Notes: generated by a model not told the origin, from the letters alone. Positions 1 through 12,113 are shown, counted from the first letter of the stretch. The stretch is 64,000 nucleotides of DNA from Actinomycetes bacterium (GCA_021848365.1 JAJZUS010000001.1:434001-498000), one strand, 5' to 3'. Numbers and translations are program-made.

Positions 1-381
1 CTCGTCCAGACCACCGGTCGTCGCAAGGAGGCCGTGGCGCGGGTGCGCCTGCGCCCGGGCACCGGCACGATCACGATCAACGGCCGCGCCTTCGACAACT
101 ACTTCCCCTCGGCGACCCACCGCCAGATCGTGATGGAGCCGCTGCGCCTCATCGACGTGCAGGAGACCTACGACGTGGACGCGACCCTGGAGGGTGGCGG
201 CATCGCCGGCCAGGCCGGGGCGCTGCGCCTGGGCATCGCCCGCTCGCTCGTCGAGACCGACGAGGCGGTTCGCCCGGCCCTCAAGAAGGCCGGACTCCTG
301 ACGCGCGACGCGCGCAAGAAGGAGACCAAGAAGTACGGGCTCAAGAAGGCTCGTAAGGCGCCCCAGTACTCGAAGCGCTAG
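1..381 (+). CDS. rpsI: 30S ribosomal protein S9 (5' truncated by window edge)
   Basis: Frame 1 is open from base 1 ([22 protein letters not shown]...) and ends [12 protein letters not shown], the canonical S9 C-terminus. Confidence 0.97.
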   Translation, partial: LVQTTGRRKEAVARVRLRPGTGTITINGRAFDNYFPSATHRQIVMEPLRLIDVQETYDVDATLEGGGIAGQAGALRLGIARSLVETDEAVRPALKKAGLLTRDARKKETKKYGLKKARKAPQYSKR

Positions 382-389
382 AGCCCACC

Positions 390-1676
390 GTGCGATTCGG
401 CACGGACGGCATCCGGGGACGGGCCGGCGAGGACGTCACCGTCGAGCTGGCCTACCGCCTGGGACGGGCGGTCGCGTCCGTGCTCGGCTCCCCGGTCGTC
501 GTCGGCTACGACACCCGTGAGAGCTCGCCCGAGCTCGCCGCGGCGGTCCTTGCGGGGGCCGCCGACGGCGGCGTGGCGACGACCAACCTGGGGGTCTTCA
601 CGACGCCCGGGGTGGCGGTCGTCGCCCGCCAGCGCGACGCCGTGGGCGTCGTCGTCTCGGCCTCCCACAATCCCTTCCGCGACAACGGCTTGAAGGTCCT
701 CGGCCGGGGCGGAGCGAAGCTCGACCGCACGACCGAGGCGGCCCTCGAGGCGGCCCTCGAGGCGGCCCTCGAGGCGGCACCCGCCCCCACCGACGCGCGG
801 CCCCTGCCCCCGGCCGACGCCGCGGCCGAGGGCCAGTACGTCGAGCACCTGCGCCGTCTCGTCCCGCTCGCGCCCGTCGCGCGACGCGTCGTCGTCGACT
901 GCGCGAACGGGGCGGCGAGCCACGTGGCCCCGGCCCTCCTCGCCGCGACCGGCGCCACGGTCGTCGCCCTGCACGACGCGCCCGACGGGCGCAACATCAA
1001 CGAGGGCTGCGGCTCGACCGCGCCGGGCGACCTCGCGGCCGCCGTGCGCGCTCACGGGGCCGACCTCGGCTTCGCCCTCGACGGCGACGCCGACCGACTC
1101 ATCTGCGTCGACGAGGCGGGCGCGGTCCGCGACGGCGACGACCTGCTCGTCCTCTTCGCCCTCGACCGCCACGAGCGGGGCCTCCTCGGCGGCGGCCTCG
1201 CCGTCACCTCGATGAGCAACCTCGGGCTGTGGCGCGCCCTCGGGGCGGCCGGCGTCGAGGTCGTCGAGACGGCCGTCGGCGACCGCCACGTGGTGGCCGC
1301 CCTCGAGGAGCGGGGCTGGCGCGTCGGGGGCGAGCAGTCGGGGCACCTGATCTTCAACGATCTGGCCCCGACGGGCGACGGCCTGCTGACCGCGCTGCTC
1401 GTGCTCGACCTCGTGGAGCGTCGCGGACCCCTCGGCGCCCTCGCGCGCCGGTCGTGGGCCCGCGTCCCCCAGGCCCTCGTCAACGTGGCCCGCGAGGAGT
1501 TCGACGAGGCGCGCGTACGGGACCTCGAAGCCGAGCTCGCCGCGGCCCACGACGTCGCTCCCGCCGACCGGCGGCTCGTGGTGCGCCCGTCGGGAACCGA
1601 GCCGGTCGTTCGCGTGATGGTCGAGAGCGTCGACGGGGGCTTCGTCGAGGAGTTCGTCGCGCGCCTGCGCGCCTGA
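390..1676 (+). CDS. glmM: Phosphoglucosamine mutase
   Basis: MRFGTDGIRGRAGE start, SASHNPFRDNG active-site motif, DGDADR metal loop, RPSGTEPVVRVMVE phosphate loop; GTG start. Confidence 0.97.
   Translation: MRFGTDGIRGRAGEDVTVELAYRLGRAVASVLGSPVVVGYDTRESSPELAAAVLAGAADGGVATTNLGVFTTPGVAVVARQRDAVGVVVSASHNPFRDNGLKVLGRGGAKLDRTTEAALEAALEAALEAAPAPTDARPLPPADAAAEGQYVEHLRRLVPLAPVARRVVVDCANGAASHVAPALLAATGATVVALHDAPDGRNINEGCGSTAPGDLAAAVRAHGADLGFALDGDADRLICVDEAGAVRDGDDLLVLFALDRHERGLLGGGLAVTSMSNLGLWRALGAAGVEVVETAVGDRHVVAALEERGWRVGGEQSGHLIFNDLAPTGDGLLTALLVLDLVERRGPLGALARRSWARVPQALVNVAREEFDEARVRDLEAELAAAHDVAPADRRLVVRPSGTEPVVRVMVESVDGGFVEEFVARLRA
735..776 (+). repeat. Tandem 12-bp repeat (gaggcggccctc, about 3.5 copies) inside glmM
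   Basis: Exact repetition of gaggcggccctc; encodes EAALEAALEAAL. Confidence 0.95.
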
Positions 1677-1697
1677 GGGCTCGCGGAGGCCCCCGAG

Positions 1698-1703
1698 TAG
1701 GCT
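1698..1703 (+). promoter_or_regulatory. Candidate -10 (TAGGCT), 7 nt before glmS ATG (possible leaderless transcript)
   Basis: TANNNT box followed by N7 and ATG at 1711. Confidence 0.4.
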
Positions 1704-1710
1704 CGGGGCC

Positions 1711-3552
1711 ATGTGCGGCATCATCGGGGTCGTCGGGGCCGACGACGCGCTCGACACGCTGCTCGAGGGCCTGGCCCGCCTCGAATACCGCGGGTACGAC
1801 TCGGCGGGCGTCGCCCTGGTGCGCCCGGGCGAGACCTGGCGGGTGCGCACCGCCGCCGGCACCGAGTCGGTCGCCGCGCTGCGCGACGCCTGCGACGGGG
1901 CCCCGCCGGGCTTTCGCTCGGGCATCGGTCACACGCGCTGGGCGACCCACGGGGCGCCCGAGGCCGTCAACGCCCACCCGCACCTCGACTGCACCGGCCG
2001 GGTGGCGATCATCCACAACGGGATCATCGAGAACCACGTCGAGCTGCGCGCCGAGCTCGAGGCCCGCGGCCACGTCTTCACGTCGGTCACCGACTCCGAG
2101 GTGCTGGCGCACCTCGTCGAGGAGTCGCGCCGCGACGGCCTCGAGCTCACCGACGCGGTGCGCACGGCGCTGCGCGTGGTGCGCGGCGCCTTCGCCCTCG
2201 CGGCCGTCGACGCCGCGGAGCCCGACGTCATCGTCGCCGCCCGACGCCTCTCGCCCCTCATCGTCGGCACCGCGCGCGGGACGACCTACCTCGCCTCCGA
2301 CGTGCCGGCGATCCTCGACCGCGCGACCAACTTCTTCGCCCTCTCCGACGACGAGGTCGTGAGACTCGGGCCGGAGGGCGTGCGCGCCGTCGACCTCGAC
2401 GGCGCCCCGGTGCGGCTGCGCAGCCTGGCGATCGACTGGGACCTCGAGACCGCCGAGAAGGGCGGCTACGACGACTTCCTCTCCAAGGAGATCCACGAGC
2501 AGCCCGACGCCCTGCGGGCGACCCTGCTCGGGCGTCGCCGCGGCGACGGCCAGATCGCCTTCGACGAGCTGCGCGTGTCCGACGAGGAGCTCGCCGGGGT
2601 CCGCCGGGTCGTCCTGGTGGCGGCCGGCACCTCGCACCACGCGGCGCTCGTGGCGAAGTACGCGCTGGAGCGCTGGGCGCGCCTGCCCGTCGAGGTCGAC
2701 ATCTCCAGCGAGTATCGCTACCGCGACCCGGTCGTCGAGATCGGGACCCTCGTCATCGGGGTCTCCCAGAGCGGGGAGACCATCGACACCATCCAGGCGG
2801 TGCGCGAGGCCCGCCGCCGCGGCGCGCGCGTCGTCGCGGTGACCAACATCGTCGACTCGTCGCTCGCCCGCGAGGCCGACGCCGTCGTCTACACCCGCGC
2901 GGGGCTCGAGGTCTCGGTCGCCTCGACCAAGTCCTTCGTCGCCCAGGTCGCCGCCCTGGAGCTGCTGGCGCTGCGCCTCGCGCAGCTGCGCGGGACCCTC
3001 GCGTCCCTCGACGTCGAGAACCTCGTGCGGGCCCTCGAGGCGACGGGGCCCCTCGTCGCCGCGGCCCTCGAGCGCGCGGGCGAGGTCGAGCGGGTCGCCG
3101 CGGCCCTCGCCGGCAGTCGGGACTTCTTCTTCCTCGGGCGCGCGGCGGGCTTCCCGACGGCCCTCGAGGGCGCCCTCAAGCTGAAGGAGATCACCTACCT
3201 CCACGCCGAGGGCTACCCGGCCGGCGAGCTGAAGCACGGCCCCCTCGCCCTCATCGAGCCGGGGGTCGTGGTGGTGGCGATCGCCACCGACCCCGACCTC
3301 GAGGAGAAGCTCCTCTCCAACCTCGCCGAGGTGAAGGCCCGCGGCGCCACCGTGGTCGTGGTGGCGACCGACGACGACGAGTCCGTCGCCGCCCTCGCCG
3401 ACTACGTGCTGCGCGTGCCGGCCCTCGAGCCGCTCCTCAGCCCCGTCGTCGACGTCGTCCCGCTGCAGTTGCTCGCCTACTCGCTCGCCCGCCTCCTCGG
3501 GCGCAACGTGGACCGGCCGCGCAACCTCGCGAAGACCGTGACGGTGGAGTAG
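1711..3552 (+). CDS. glmS: Glutamine--fructose-6-phosphate aminotransferase (isomerizing)
   Basis: MCGIIGVVG N-terminal Cys amidotransferase, SIS domains (SQSGETIDT), C-terminus NLAKTVTVE. Confidence 0.98.
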   Translation: MCGIIGVVGADDALDTLLEGLARLEYRGYDSAGVALVRPGETWRVRTAAGTESVAALRDACDGAPPGFRSGIGHTRWATHGAPEAVNAHPHLDCTGRVAIIHNGIIENHVELRAELEARGHVFTSVTDSEVLAHLVEESRRDGLELTDAVRTALRVVRGAFALAAVDAAEPDVIVAARRLSPLIVGTARGTTYLASDVPAILDRATNFFALSDDEVVRLGPEGVRAVDLDGAPVRLRSLAIDWDLETAEKGGYDDFLSKEIHEQPDALRATLLGRRRGDGQIAFDELRVSDEELAGVRRVVLVAAGTSHHAALVAKYALERWARLPVEVDISSEYRYRDPVVEIGTLVIGVSQSGETIDTIQAVREARRRGARVVAVTNIVDSSLAREADAVVYTRAGLEVSVASTKSFVAQVAALELLALRLAQLRGTLASLDVENLVRALEATGPLVAAALERAGEVERVAAALAGSRDFFFLGRAAGFPTALEGALKLKEITYLHAEGYPAGELKHGPLALIEPGVVVVAIATDPDLEEKLLSNLAEVKARGATVVVVATDDDESVAALADYVLRVPALEPLLSPVVDVVPLQLLAYSLARLLGRNVDRPRNLAKTVTVE

Positions 3553-3929
3553 TGGCCGTCACGGGCATCGGGGTGGACGTCGTGGACGTCGCGCGCTTCC
3601 AGCTGGCCCGCGACCGCCACCCCCGGATCCTCGAGCGCCTCTTCACCGAGGGCGAGCGGCGCGACGCGCGCGGCGCGACGCAACGCTACGCGGCCCGCTT
3701 CGCGGCGAAGGAGGCCGTGATGAAGAGCCTCGGGGTCGGGGTCGGCTCGGTGCCCTGGCAGTCGATCGAGACCGTGAAGGCCCCCTCGGGCGCCCCCTCG
3801 GTTCGCCTGCACGGCGCGGCCGCCGAGCTCGCCGCGCGTCGCGGGGTCGTGCGCTTCTCCCTCTCGCTCACGCACAGTGACCTCACGGCCATCGCGATGG
3901 TGGTGGCGGAGGGCGACGATGCCCGTTGA
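3552..3929 (+). CDS. acpS: Holo-[acyl-carrier-protein] synthase
   Basis: GTG start overlapping the glmS stop; VTGIGVDVVDVARF, RFAAKEAVMKSLG, LSLTHSDLTAIAMVV. Confidence 0.95.
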   Translation: MAVTGIGVDVVDVARFQLARDRHPRILERLFTEGERRDARGATQRYAARFAAKEAVMKSLGVGVGSVPWQSIETVKAPSGAPSVRLHGAAAELAARRGVVRFSLSLTHSDLTAIAMVVAEGDDAR

Positions 3930-5070
3930 GGGGGTGCGCCGACCGGCCTGGGCCGAGATCTCGCGCTCGGCCCTCGCCCACAACGTGGACGCCCTGCGCG
4001 GGGTGATCGGCCCGACCCGGCTCTGCGCCGTCGTGAAGGCCAACGGCTACGGCCACGGCGCCCCCCTCGCCGCGCGGGCCGCCCTCGACGGCGGCGCCGA
4101 CGCCCTCGCGGTCGCGATCGTCGACGAGGGGATCGAGCTACGCGGCGCCGGCATTAGCGAGCCGATCCTGCTGCTCGCGGAGATCCCGGCCGAGACCATC
4201 CCCGACGCCCTCAGCCACTCCCTCACCCTGACCGTCGGGTCGCTCGCCGGCGCGCGGGCGGCCGTCGCGGCCGCCGAGCGTCTGGGCGGCCTGCACCGCG
4301 TGCACCTGAAGGTCGACACCGGCATGCACCGCATGGGGGTCGTCCCCGAGGAGGTGGGGCCGGCCGTCGCGATCCTCACCGCGTCGCGTCACGTCGACCT
4401 GGAGGGGATCTTCACCCACTTCTCCGTCGCCGACGGCCCGAGCGAGGGGGACCGGGCCTTCACGGCGACCCAGATCGAGGTCTTCACCCGCGTGGTCGAC
4501 GAGCTGCGCGCCGCCGGGGCGTGCCCGCGCGTGGTGCACGCGGCGAACTCCGCCGGGGCCCTCGGGTATCCGGGGTCGCGCTTCGACATGGTGCGCGTCG
4601 GGCTCGCCCTCTACGGCTACCTGCCCGACGCCTGGCTCGGCCGGGCCCTCGCCGCGGCCGGGACGGCCCTCGAGCCGGCCCTCACCCTGCGGGCCCAGGT
4701 CGTGGCGATCCACCGGGTGCGCGCCGGTGAACGCCCGAGCTACGGGCGTCGACGGGCGCTCACCCGCGACGCCACGATCGCGACGGTCCCCTTCGGGTAC
4801 GCCGACGGCTACCCCCGTCGGCTCTTCGAGGCCGGGGCGGAGGTCCTCATCCAGGGACGGCGCTACCCGCTCGCCGGGACGGTCACCATGGACCAGATCC
4901 TCGTCGACTGCGGCGACGACCCGGTCGAGGTCGGCGACGACGTCGTGCTGCTCGGCACCCAGGGCGAGGAGACGGTGAGCGCCGACGAGTGGGCCCGGCG
5001 GGCCGCCACCATCTCCTGGGAGATCCTCTGCGGCATCGGGGCGCGCGTACCGCGCGTCGTGGTGGACTGA
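3919..5070 (+). CDS. alr: Alanine racemase
   Basis: CAVVKANGYGHGA PLP-lysine motif, SYGRRRALTRDATIATVPFGYADGYPR; ATG 3919 chosen over the ORF-track start at 3877. Confidence 0.96.
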   Translation: MPVEGVRRPAWAEISRSALAHNVDALRGVIGPTRLCAVVKANGYGHGAPLAARAALDGGADALAVAIVDEGIELRGAGISEPILLLAEIPAETIPDALSHSLTLTVGSLAGARAAVAAAERLGGLHRVHLKVDTGMHRMGVVPEEVGPAVAILTASRHVDLEGIFTHFSVADGPSEGDRAFTATQIEVFTRVVDELRAAGACPRVVHAANSAGALGYPGSRFDMVRVGLALYGYLPDAWLGRALAAAGTALEPALTLRAQVVAIHRVRAGERPSYGRRRALTRDATIATVPFGYADGYPRRLFEAGAEVLIQGRRYPLAGTVTMDQILVDCGDDPVEVGDDVVLLGTQGEETVSADEWARRAATISWEILCGIGARVPRVVVD

Positions 5071-5615
5071 TGGAGATCGACCTCGCGGAGCTGCCCGCCT
5101 GCACCCGCTGCGGACTCGCCGCCACGCGCCAGCGCGTCGTCGTGGGGAGCGGGCCGGCGACGGCCGAGCTCGTCCTCGTCGGCGAGGCGCCCGGTCGCGA
5201 GGAGGACGAGGGCGGGGAGCCCTTCATCGGCCGCAGCGGCCGTCTGCTCTTCCGACTGATCGAGGAGGAGGTCGGGCGCACCCGCGCGCAGTGCTACGTG
5301 ACCAACACCGTGAAGTGCCGGCCGCCGGGCAACCGGGTCCCGGCCCGCGACGAGCTGGCGGCCTGTCGGCCCTGGCTCCTCGCCCAGCTGGCGAGCCTGG
5401 CGCCCCGGGTGACGCTGACGCTCGGCCTCACGGCGGCGCGCGAGGTGCTCGGGGCGACGCTCCCAATGGGGCGGATCCACGGGCGGCCCCGCCACCTCAC
5501 GACCGGCACCGGCGTCGCCACCTACCACCCGGCCGCCGCGCTGCGCGACCCGTCGCTCGTGGAGGTCGTGCGGGCCGACCTGCGCGTGGTGCGCTCGCTG
5601 CTGGAGGCCGCGTGA
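5070..5615 (+). CDS. Uracil-DNA glycosylase, family 4-like
   Basis: [11 protein letters not shown]-terminal Cys pair, [43 protein letters not shown] overlap with alr. Confidence 0.93.
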   Translation: MEIDLAELPACTRCGLAATRQRVVVGSGPATAELVLVGEAPGREEDEGGEPFIGRSGRLLFRLIEEEVGRTRAQCYVTNTVKCRPPGNRVPARDELAACRPWLLAQLASLAPRVTLTLGLTAAREVLGATLPMGRIHGRPRHLTTGTGVATYHPAAALRDPSLVEVVRADLRVVRSLLEAA

Positions 5616-6073
5616 GCCGCCACTGCGCGAGTCCCGAGGCCACCGAGGCCGCGGGCGAGGAGTTCGCCCGACTGCTCGAGCCGGGTGACGTCGTCCTGCT
5701 GAGCGGGCCGCTCGGGGCCGGTAAGACGACCTTCGTGAAGGGCGTGGCGCGCGGGCTGGGGGTGCGCGAGCGGGTGACGAGCCCCACCTTCACGGTGGTG
5801 CGCGAGCACCACGCCGACGGTGCCCGCGGAATCCGCACCCTGCTGCACGCCGACGTCTACCGGCTCGGCTCGCTCGACGAGGTCGTCGACCTCGCCCTCG
5901 GGGAGCTCGTCGAGGAGGGTGCCGTCGCGCTCGTCGAGTGGGGCGAGGTGGCGGCCGCCGTCTTCGGCGAGGACGTCATCACCCTCGAGATCACGCCCGA
6001 GGACGACGCGCGCACCCTGCGGGTCGGTGGCGCGGCGGCCCGGGATCGCGCGGGACTGGCGGCGTGGCGATGA
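5612..6073 (+). CDS. tsaE: tRNA threonylcarbamoyladenosine biosynthesis protein TsaE
   Basis: [22 protein letters not shown]-loop, [20 protein letters not shown] overlap. Confidence 0.95.
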   Translation: MSRHCASPEATEAAGEEFARLLEPGDVVLLSGPLGAGKTTFVKGVARGLGVRERVTSPTFTVVREHHADGARGIRTLLHADVYRLGSLDEVVDLALGELVEEGAVALVEWGEVAAAVFGEDVITLEITPEDDARTLRVGGAAARDRAGLAAWR

Positions 6074-6735
6074 GGATCCTCGCGATCGAGACCTCGACGA
6101 GCGCCTGCGCGGCGGCCCTCGAGGTCGACGGGGTCGTCACCGTCGAGGTGGTCGAGGGGGAGCGGCGCCACACCGAGACGCTGGCCCCGGCCATCGCGTC
6201 CCTGCTCGAGGGGGCCGGGCTGCGTCCCCGCGACCTCGAGCGCGTCGTGGTCGATCGCGGCCCCGGGCTCTTCACCGGGTTGCGGGTCGGCCTCGCGACC
6301 GCCCAGGCCCTCGCCGACGCCACGGGGGCCGCGCTCGTCGGGGTGAGCTCGCTCGAGCTCCTGGCGCGCGGCGCGCGGGACGCCGGCGCCACCGGGACCC
6401 TGCTCGCGGTCGTCGACGCCCGCCGCGGCGAGGTCTTCGTGCAGGGCTTCGACCTCGCGACGACGACGCCCCTCGACGAGCCGCGGGTGGCCCGTCCCGA
6501 GGAGGTCGCGACGCGGGTCCGGGCCCTCCCGTCCTGCATCCTCGCGGGCGACGGCGCCCGCCGCTACCGGGACCTCCTCGTCGACCTCCCCGGCGCCCTC
6601 GTCCTCGACCTCGCGGTCCCGCCGGTCGCGGCGGCCCTCACGCTCGGCCGCGACCGCGCGCCGGGCGCCGTCGCGCCCCTCTACCTGCGCGAGGCCGACG
6701 CCGTCATCAACTTCGCGACGCGCGAGCGGTCGTGA
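6070..6735 (+). CDS. tsaB: tRNA threonylcarbamoyladenosine biosynthesis protein TsaB
   Basis: [35 protein letters not shown]. Confidence 0.95.
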   Translation: MRILAIETSTSACAAALEVDGVVTVEVVEGERRHTETLAPAIASLLEGAGLRPRDLERVVVDRGPGLFTGLRVGLATAQALADATGAALVGVSSLELLARGARDAGATGTLLAVVDARRGEVFVQGFDLATTTPLDEPRVARPEEVATRVRALPSCILAGDGARRYRDLLVDLPGALVLDLAVPPVAAALTLGRDRAPGAVAPLYLREADAVINFATRERS

Positions 6736-7205
6736 GCCTGGTCCTGCGAGCCGCCGAGCGGCGCGACGTGCCCGAGCTGCTCGTCATCGAGCAGTCCCAG
6801 TTCCCCGAGCCCTGGAGTCGCGGCATGCTGCTCGACGAGCTGAGCCAGGTCGCGACGCGGCGCTACGTGGTCGCCGTCGAGGAGGGACGCATCGTCGGCT
6901 ACTGCGGGGTCATGACGGTCGTCGACGAGCTCCACGTCAACACCATCGCCGCCGCGCCCGGCGAGGAGGGCCGGGGCGTCGCCACGCGGCTCCTCGCCGA
7001 CGCGCTCGACGACGCGGCGGCCCGCGGGCTGGTGCGGGCGACCCTCGAGGTCGCCGTCTCCAACGTGCGGGCCCAGGCCCTCTACCAGCGCTTCGGCTTC
7101 GCACCCGTCGGGGTGCGCAAGAACTACTACGCCCGGACCCGCGAGGACGCCCTCGTCATGTGGGCCGACCTGCCGGCGCGGCGCGTCGAGCCCCGCGAGT
7201 CCTGA
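6732..7205 (+). CDS. rimI: Ribosomal protein S18-alanine N-acetyltransferase
   Basis: GNAT fold: FPEPWSRGMLLDEL, LEVAVSNVRAQALYQRFGF; GTGA overlap with tsaB. Confidence 0.92.
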   Translation: MSLVLRAAERRDVPELLVIEQSQFPEPWSRGMLLDELSQVATRRYVVAVEEGRIVGYCGVMTVVDELHVNTIAAAPGEEGRGVATRLLADALDDAAARGLVRATLEVAVSNVRAQALYQRFGFAPVGVRKNYYARTREDALVMWADLPARRVEPRES

Positions 7206-7215
7206 GGGCGAGCCC

Positions 7216-7221
7216 TACGCT
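7216..7221 (+). promoter_or_regulatory. Candidate -10 (TACGCT), 6 nt before tsaD GTG (possible leaderless transcript)
   Basis: TANNNT-N6-GTG. Confidence 0.45.
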
Positions 7222-7227
7222 GGTCGC

Positions 7228-8232
7228 GTGAGAGTCCTCGGGATCGAGACCAGCTGCGACGAGACGGCCGCCGCCGTCGTCGAGAGCGGGTGGCGCGTCG
7301 CGAGCTCGGTCGTCGAGTCCTCGCTCGAGATCCACCGCGACTACGGCGGGGTCGTCCCCGAGCTGGCCGGCCGGGCCCACCTGACGACGATCGGGCCGGT
7401 CGTGCGCCGGGCCCTCGAGGGCGCCGGGCTCGACCCCCACGACCCCGCGATCGACGCGGTCGCCGTCACCAGCGGGCCGGGCCTCATCGGCTCGCTGCTG
7501 GTGGGACTCTCGGCCGCGAAGGCCTACGCCCTCGCCTGGGAGCGACCGCTCGTCGCCGTCAACCACCTCGAGGGCCACCTCTTCGCCCCGCTGCTCGAGG
7601 CGCCCGCGCTGCGCTTCCCCCTCCTCACGCTGCTCGCCTCGGGAGGCCACACGATGCTCGTCCTGCAGCGCTCGGCCGGCGAGCACGAGGTGCTCGGCGA
7701 GACGATCGACGACGCGGCGGGCGAGGCCTACGACAAGATCGCCCGCTGGCTGGGCCTCGGGTATCCCGGCGGGCCGCCCATCGACCGACTGGCCCGCGAG
7801 GGCGACGCCGGCGCGCTGCGCCTGCCCGCCTCGATGCTCGGTCCCGGCCTCGACTTCTCGTTCTCGGGGCTGAAGACGGCCGTGGTCCGCCAGGTGGGCG
7901 CGCGACCGGACCTCGGCGTCGCCGACGTGGCCGCCTCGTTCCAGGCGGCCGTCGTCGAGCAGCTGACCCGCAAGCTGGCCGGGGCCCTCGAGCGCTACGA
8001 GGTGGCCGGCCTCGCGCTCGCCGGCGGCGTCGCGGCGAACGGTCAGCTGCGCGAGGCGGTGGTGGCGCTCGCCGCCGACCGGGGCCTCGAGGCCCACCTG
8101 CCGAGTCGCGAGATGTGCACCGACAACGCGGCGATGATCGCCGCGGCCGGGCTGGCGCACGCGGCCCGCGGCGACTACGCCCCCCTCGACCTGCCGGCCG
8201 ATCCGGGGTGGTCGCTCGAGGCGGTCCACTGA
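7228..8232 (+). CDS. tsaD: tRNA N6-adenosine threonylcarbamoyltransferase TsaD
   Basis: VLGIETSCDETAAAVV, NHLEGHLFAPLL, LLASGGHTMLV, GGVAANGQLR. Confidence 0.97.
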   Translation: MRVLGIETSCDETAAAVVESGWRVASSVVESSLEIHRDYGGVVPELAGRAHLTTIGPVVRRALEGAGLDPHDPAIDAVAVTSGPGLIGSLLVGLSAAKAYALAWERPLVAVNHLEGHLFAPLLEAPALRFPLLTLLASGGHTMLVLQRSAGEHEVLGETIDDAAGEAYDKIARWLGLGYPGGPPIDRLAREGDAGALRLPASMLGPGLDFSFSGLKTAVVRQVGARPDLGVADVAASFQAAVVEQLTRKLAGALERYEVAGLALAGGVAANGQLREAVVALAADRGLEAHLPSREMCTDNAAMIAAAGLAHAARGDYAPLDLPADPGWSLEAVH

Positions 8233-8837
8233 TGGCGCGCTGGGAGCCCTTCGACCTCGCGGCGTCCGACCCCGACCCGATGGTCCAGTTCCGCGCGTGG
8301 TTCGACGAGGGCGACGAGATGCCCGAGCGTGACGCCGTCGCCCTCGCGACGGCCGACGCGGCGGGACGGCCCAGCGTGCGCATGGTCCTCCTGCGCCACG
8401 TGGACGCGACCTCGGTGGGCTGGTACACGAACTACGAGTCGCACAAGGGCCTCGACCTCGCGGCCAACCCGACGGCCGCCCTGCTCTGGTGGTGCGAGCC
8501 CCGCGGGCGCCAGGTGCGCTTCGAGGGCCCGGTCGCGCGCGCGACGCCCGAGGAGTCCGACGCCTACTTCGCGGGACGTCCCCGGGGACACCAGGTCGGC
8601 GCCCACGCGAGCCCGCAGAGCCGACCCATTCCCGACCGGGCCTGGCTGGAACGGCGGGCCGAGGAGATCGAGGCGCGCTTCGCGGACGGGCCCGTGCCCC
8701 GACCCGCGCACTGGGGCGGCTACCGCCTGACCCCGACGCTCGTCGAGTTCTTCCAGCAGCGCCCCGACCGGCTCCACGACCGGGTCGTCTACCTGCGCCA
8801 GGGGGACGACTGGCGTCGGGAGCGCTGGGCCCCCTAG
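8232..8837 (+). CDS. pdxH: Pyridoxamine 5'-phosphate oxidase
   Basis: ALATADAAGRPSVRMVLLR, FYTNYESHKG-like (WYTNYESHKGLDL), VRFEGPVAR, VEFFQQRPDRLHDR. Confidence 0.95.
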   Translation: MARWEPFDLAASDPDPMVQFRAWFDEGDEMPERDAVALATADAAGRPSVRMVLLRHVDATSVGWYTNYESHKGLDLAANPTAALLWWCEPRGRQVRFEGPVARATPEESDAYFAGRPRGHQVGAHASPQSRPIPDRAWLERRAEEIEARFADGPVPRPAHWGGYRLTPTLVEFFQQRPDRLHDRVVYLRQGDDWRRERWAP

Positions 8838-10051
8838 TCCGCGGGCGCCTCGGCGAGTCGCCCGGGGCGCAGCATCGCCCCGCCGACGAGGAGGGCCACG
8901 CCCGTCGCGAGACCACCACCCCACCAGTAGACGGTGCGGGGGGCGATGAGACTGAGGATCGCCCCGCCGGCGACGGTGGCCGCGACCTGGGCCACCTGGT
9001 TGACGGCGACGAGGGCGGCGAAGACCCGGCCCCGCAGGTGGTCGGGGGAGCGGACCGTGAAGAGCGTCGTCGCCGCGACGTTGGCGATCCCGACGGCGGC
9101 CCCGGCGAGGACCATGAGCGGGTAGATCTGCCACACGGCGCTGACCGCCCCGACACCGGTGACGGCGACGCCGACGACCACGACCGAGACGACGGCCCGG
9201 CGGGCGAAGACCCGCGAGTCCACCACGCCCCGGCCCCCGGCGAGGGAGCCGGCGATCATGCCCGCCCCGAAGGAGGCCCCGAGCAGTCCGTAGGCGAGGG
9301 CCGAGCCGTGGAGGGTCTGGGTGACGAAGAAGACCTCGGCGACGTTGATGACGCCGATCGTCAGCATGAAGGCGAAGATCAGCACGCTGAGGTCGCGCAG
9401 GATGGGGTTGGCGACGATGTGGCGCAGCCCGGCCGAGGCGCGGGTGTCGCCGAGGTGGGCCCCGGCCGGTCGCCGGTCGGCGCGCAGGAGGAGCGTCCCG
9501 AGGCTGCCGAGGAGGAACGAGAGTCCGTCGAGGTAGAGGGGGACGCTCTGGCCCGTCGTGCCGACGAGGAGTCCCCCGAGGACGGGTCCGGCGACCGACG
9601 CGAGCCCCTGGACGGCCTGGAAGACGCCCTGGGCGGCACCGATGTTCGCCTCGCCGGCGATCGACGGGAGGAGGGCGCTGTAGCCGGGCATCGAGAAGGC
9701 GACGCTCGCGTTGAGGACGACGACCAGCGCGATGGTCGCGCTGAGCCCGTGGTAGCGGCCGAGGGCCGCGCTGACGAGGGCCTCGACGACGCCGAGGGTG
9801 ACGAGGAAGGGCTTCGCCCGCACCCGGTCGACGACCACCCCGGCGACCGGCGCCAGCACCCCGAAGGGGACCATGGCGGCGAGTCCCAGCCCGGCGACGG
9901 CCCAGGCGTGGCCGTGGACGGCGACGCGCAGGTAGAGGGCGATCATGGCGAGACCGTCGCCGAGGAAGGAGGCGCCGCGGAAGACGGCGAGCAGCGTCAC
10001 GTCCCGGCGCTGGGTCGGGCTGTAGCCCCGCGGGGCCTCGTCGTCGGACAC
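8834..10051 (-). CDS. MFS transporter
   Basis: About 12 hydrophobic segments; MSDDEAPRGYSPTQRRDVTLLAVFRGASFLGDGLAMIAL. Confidence 0.88.
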   Translation of the reverse strand: MSDDEAPRGYSPTQRRDVTLLAVFRGASFLGDGLAMIALYLRVAVHGHAWAVAGLGLAAMVPFGVLAPVAGVVVDRVRAKPFLVTLGVVEALVSAALGRYHGLSATIALVVVLNASVAFSMPGYSALLPSIAGEANIGAAQGVFQAVQGLASVAGPVLGGLLVGTTGQSVPLYLDGLSFLLGSLGTLLLRADRRPAGAHLGDTRASAGLRHIVANPILRDLSVLIFAFMLTIGVINVAEVFFVTQTLHGSALAYGLLGASFGAGMIAGSLAGGRGVVDSRVFARRAVVSVVVVGVAVTGVGAVSAVWQIYPLMVLAGAAVGIANVAATTLFTVRSPDHLRGRVFAALVAVNQVAQVAATVAGGAILSLIAPRTVYWWGGGLATGVALLVGGAMLRPGRLAEAPAD

Positions 10052-10094
10052 GGCTCCTCCTCCGGCGCAGTCTACGAAGGGGTCCCGCGGGGCG

Positions 10095-10124
10095 TTGGCA
10101 CTCCGCGTCCGGGGCTGCTAAATT
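10095..10124 (+). promoter_or_regulatory. Candidate sigma70-type promoter for groES-groEL (TTGGCA-N18-TAAATT)
   Basis: TTGGCA at 10095-10100 and TAAATT at 10119-10124, directly upstream of the CIRCE-like element. Confidence 0.5.
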
Positions 10125-10149
10125 GGCAGTCGCTCAGTCTGAGTGCTAG
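10123..10149. promoter_or_regulatory. CIRCE-like HrcA operator: TTGGCAGTC-N9-GAGTGCTAG
   Basis: Compared with consensus TTAGCACTC-N9-GAGTGCTAA: left arm 7/9, right arm 8/9, exact 9-nt spacer, upstream of groES. Confidence 0.85.
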
Positions 10150-10169
10150 GTGCACAGGAGGCACACCAC

Positions 10170-12094
<1,925 letters not shown>

Positions 12095-12113
12095 CTCGCC
12101 CTCGCGAGACCTC

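Noticed and set aside
378-1925. 515-aa minus-strand ORF antisense to glmM/glmS
   Set aside because: GC-rich shadow frame, Arg/Gly/Asp-rich with no recognisable motif; the opposite strand encodes clear GlmM and GlmS.
1480-3237. 585-aa minus-strand ORF over glmS
   Set aside because: Antisense shadow of a well-supported enzyme gene; low-complexity composition.
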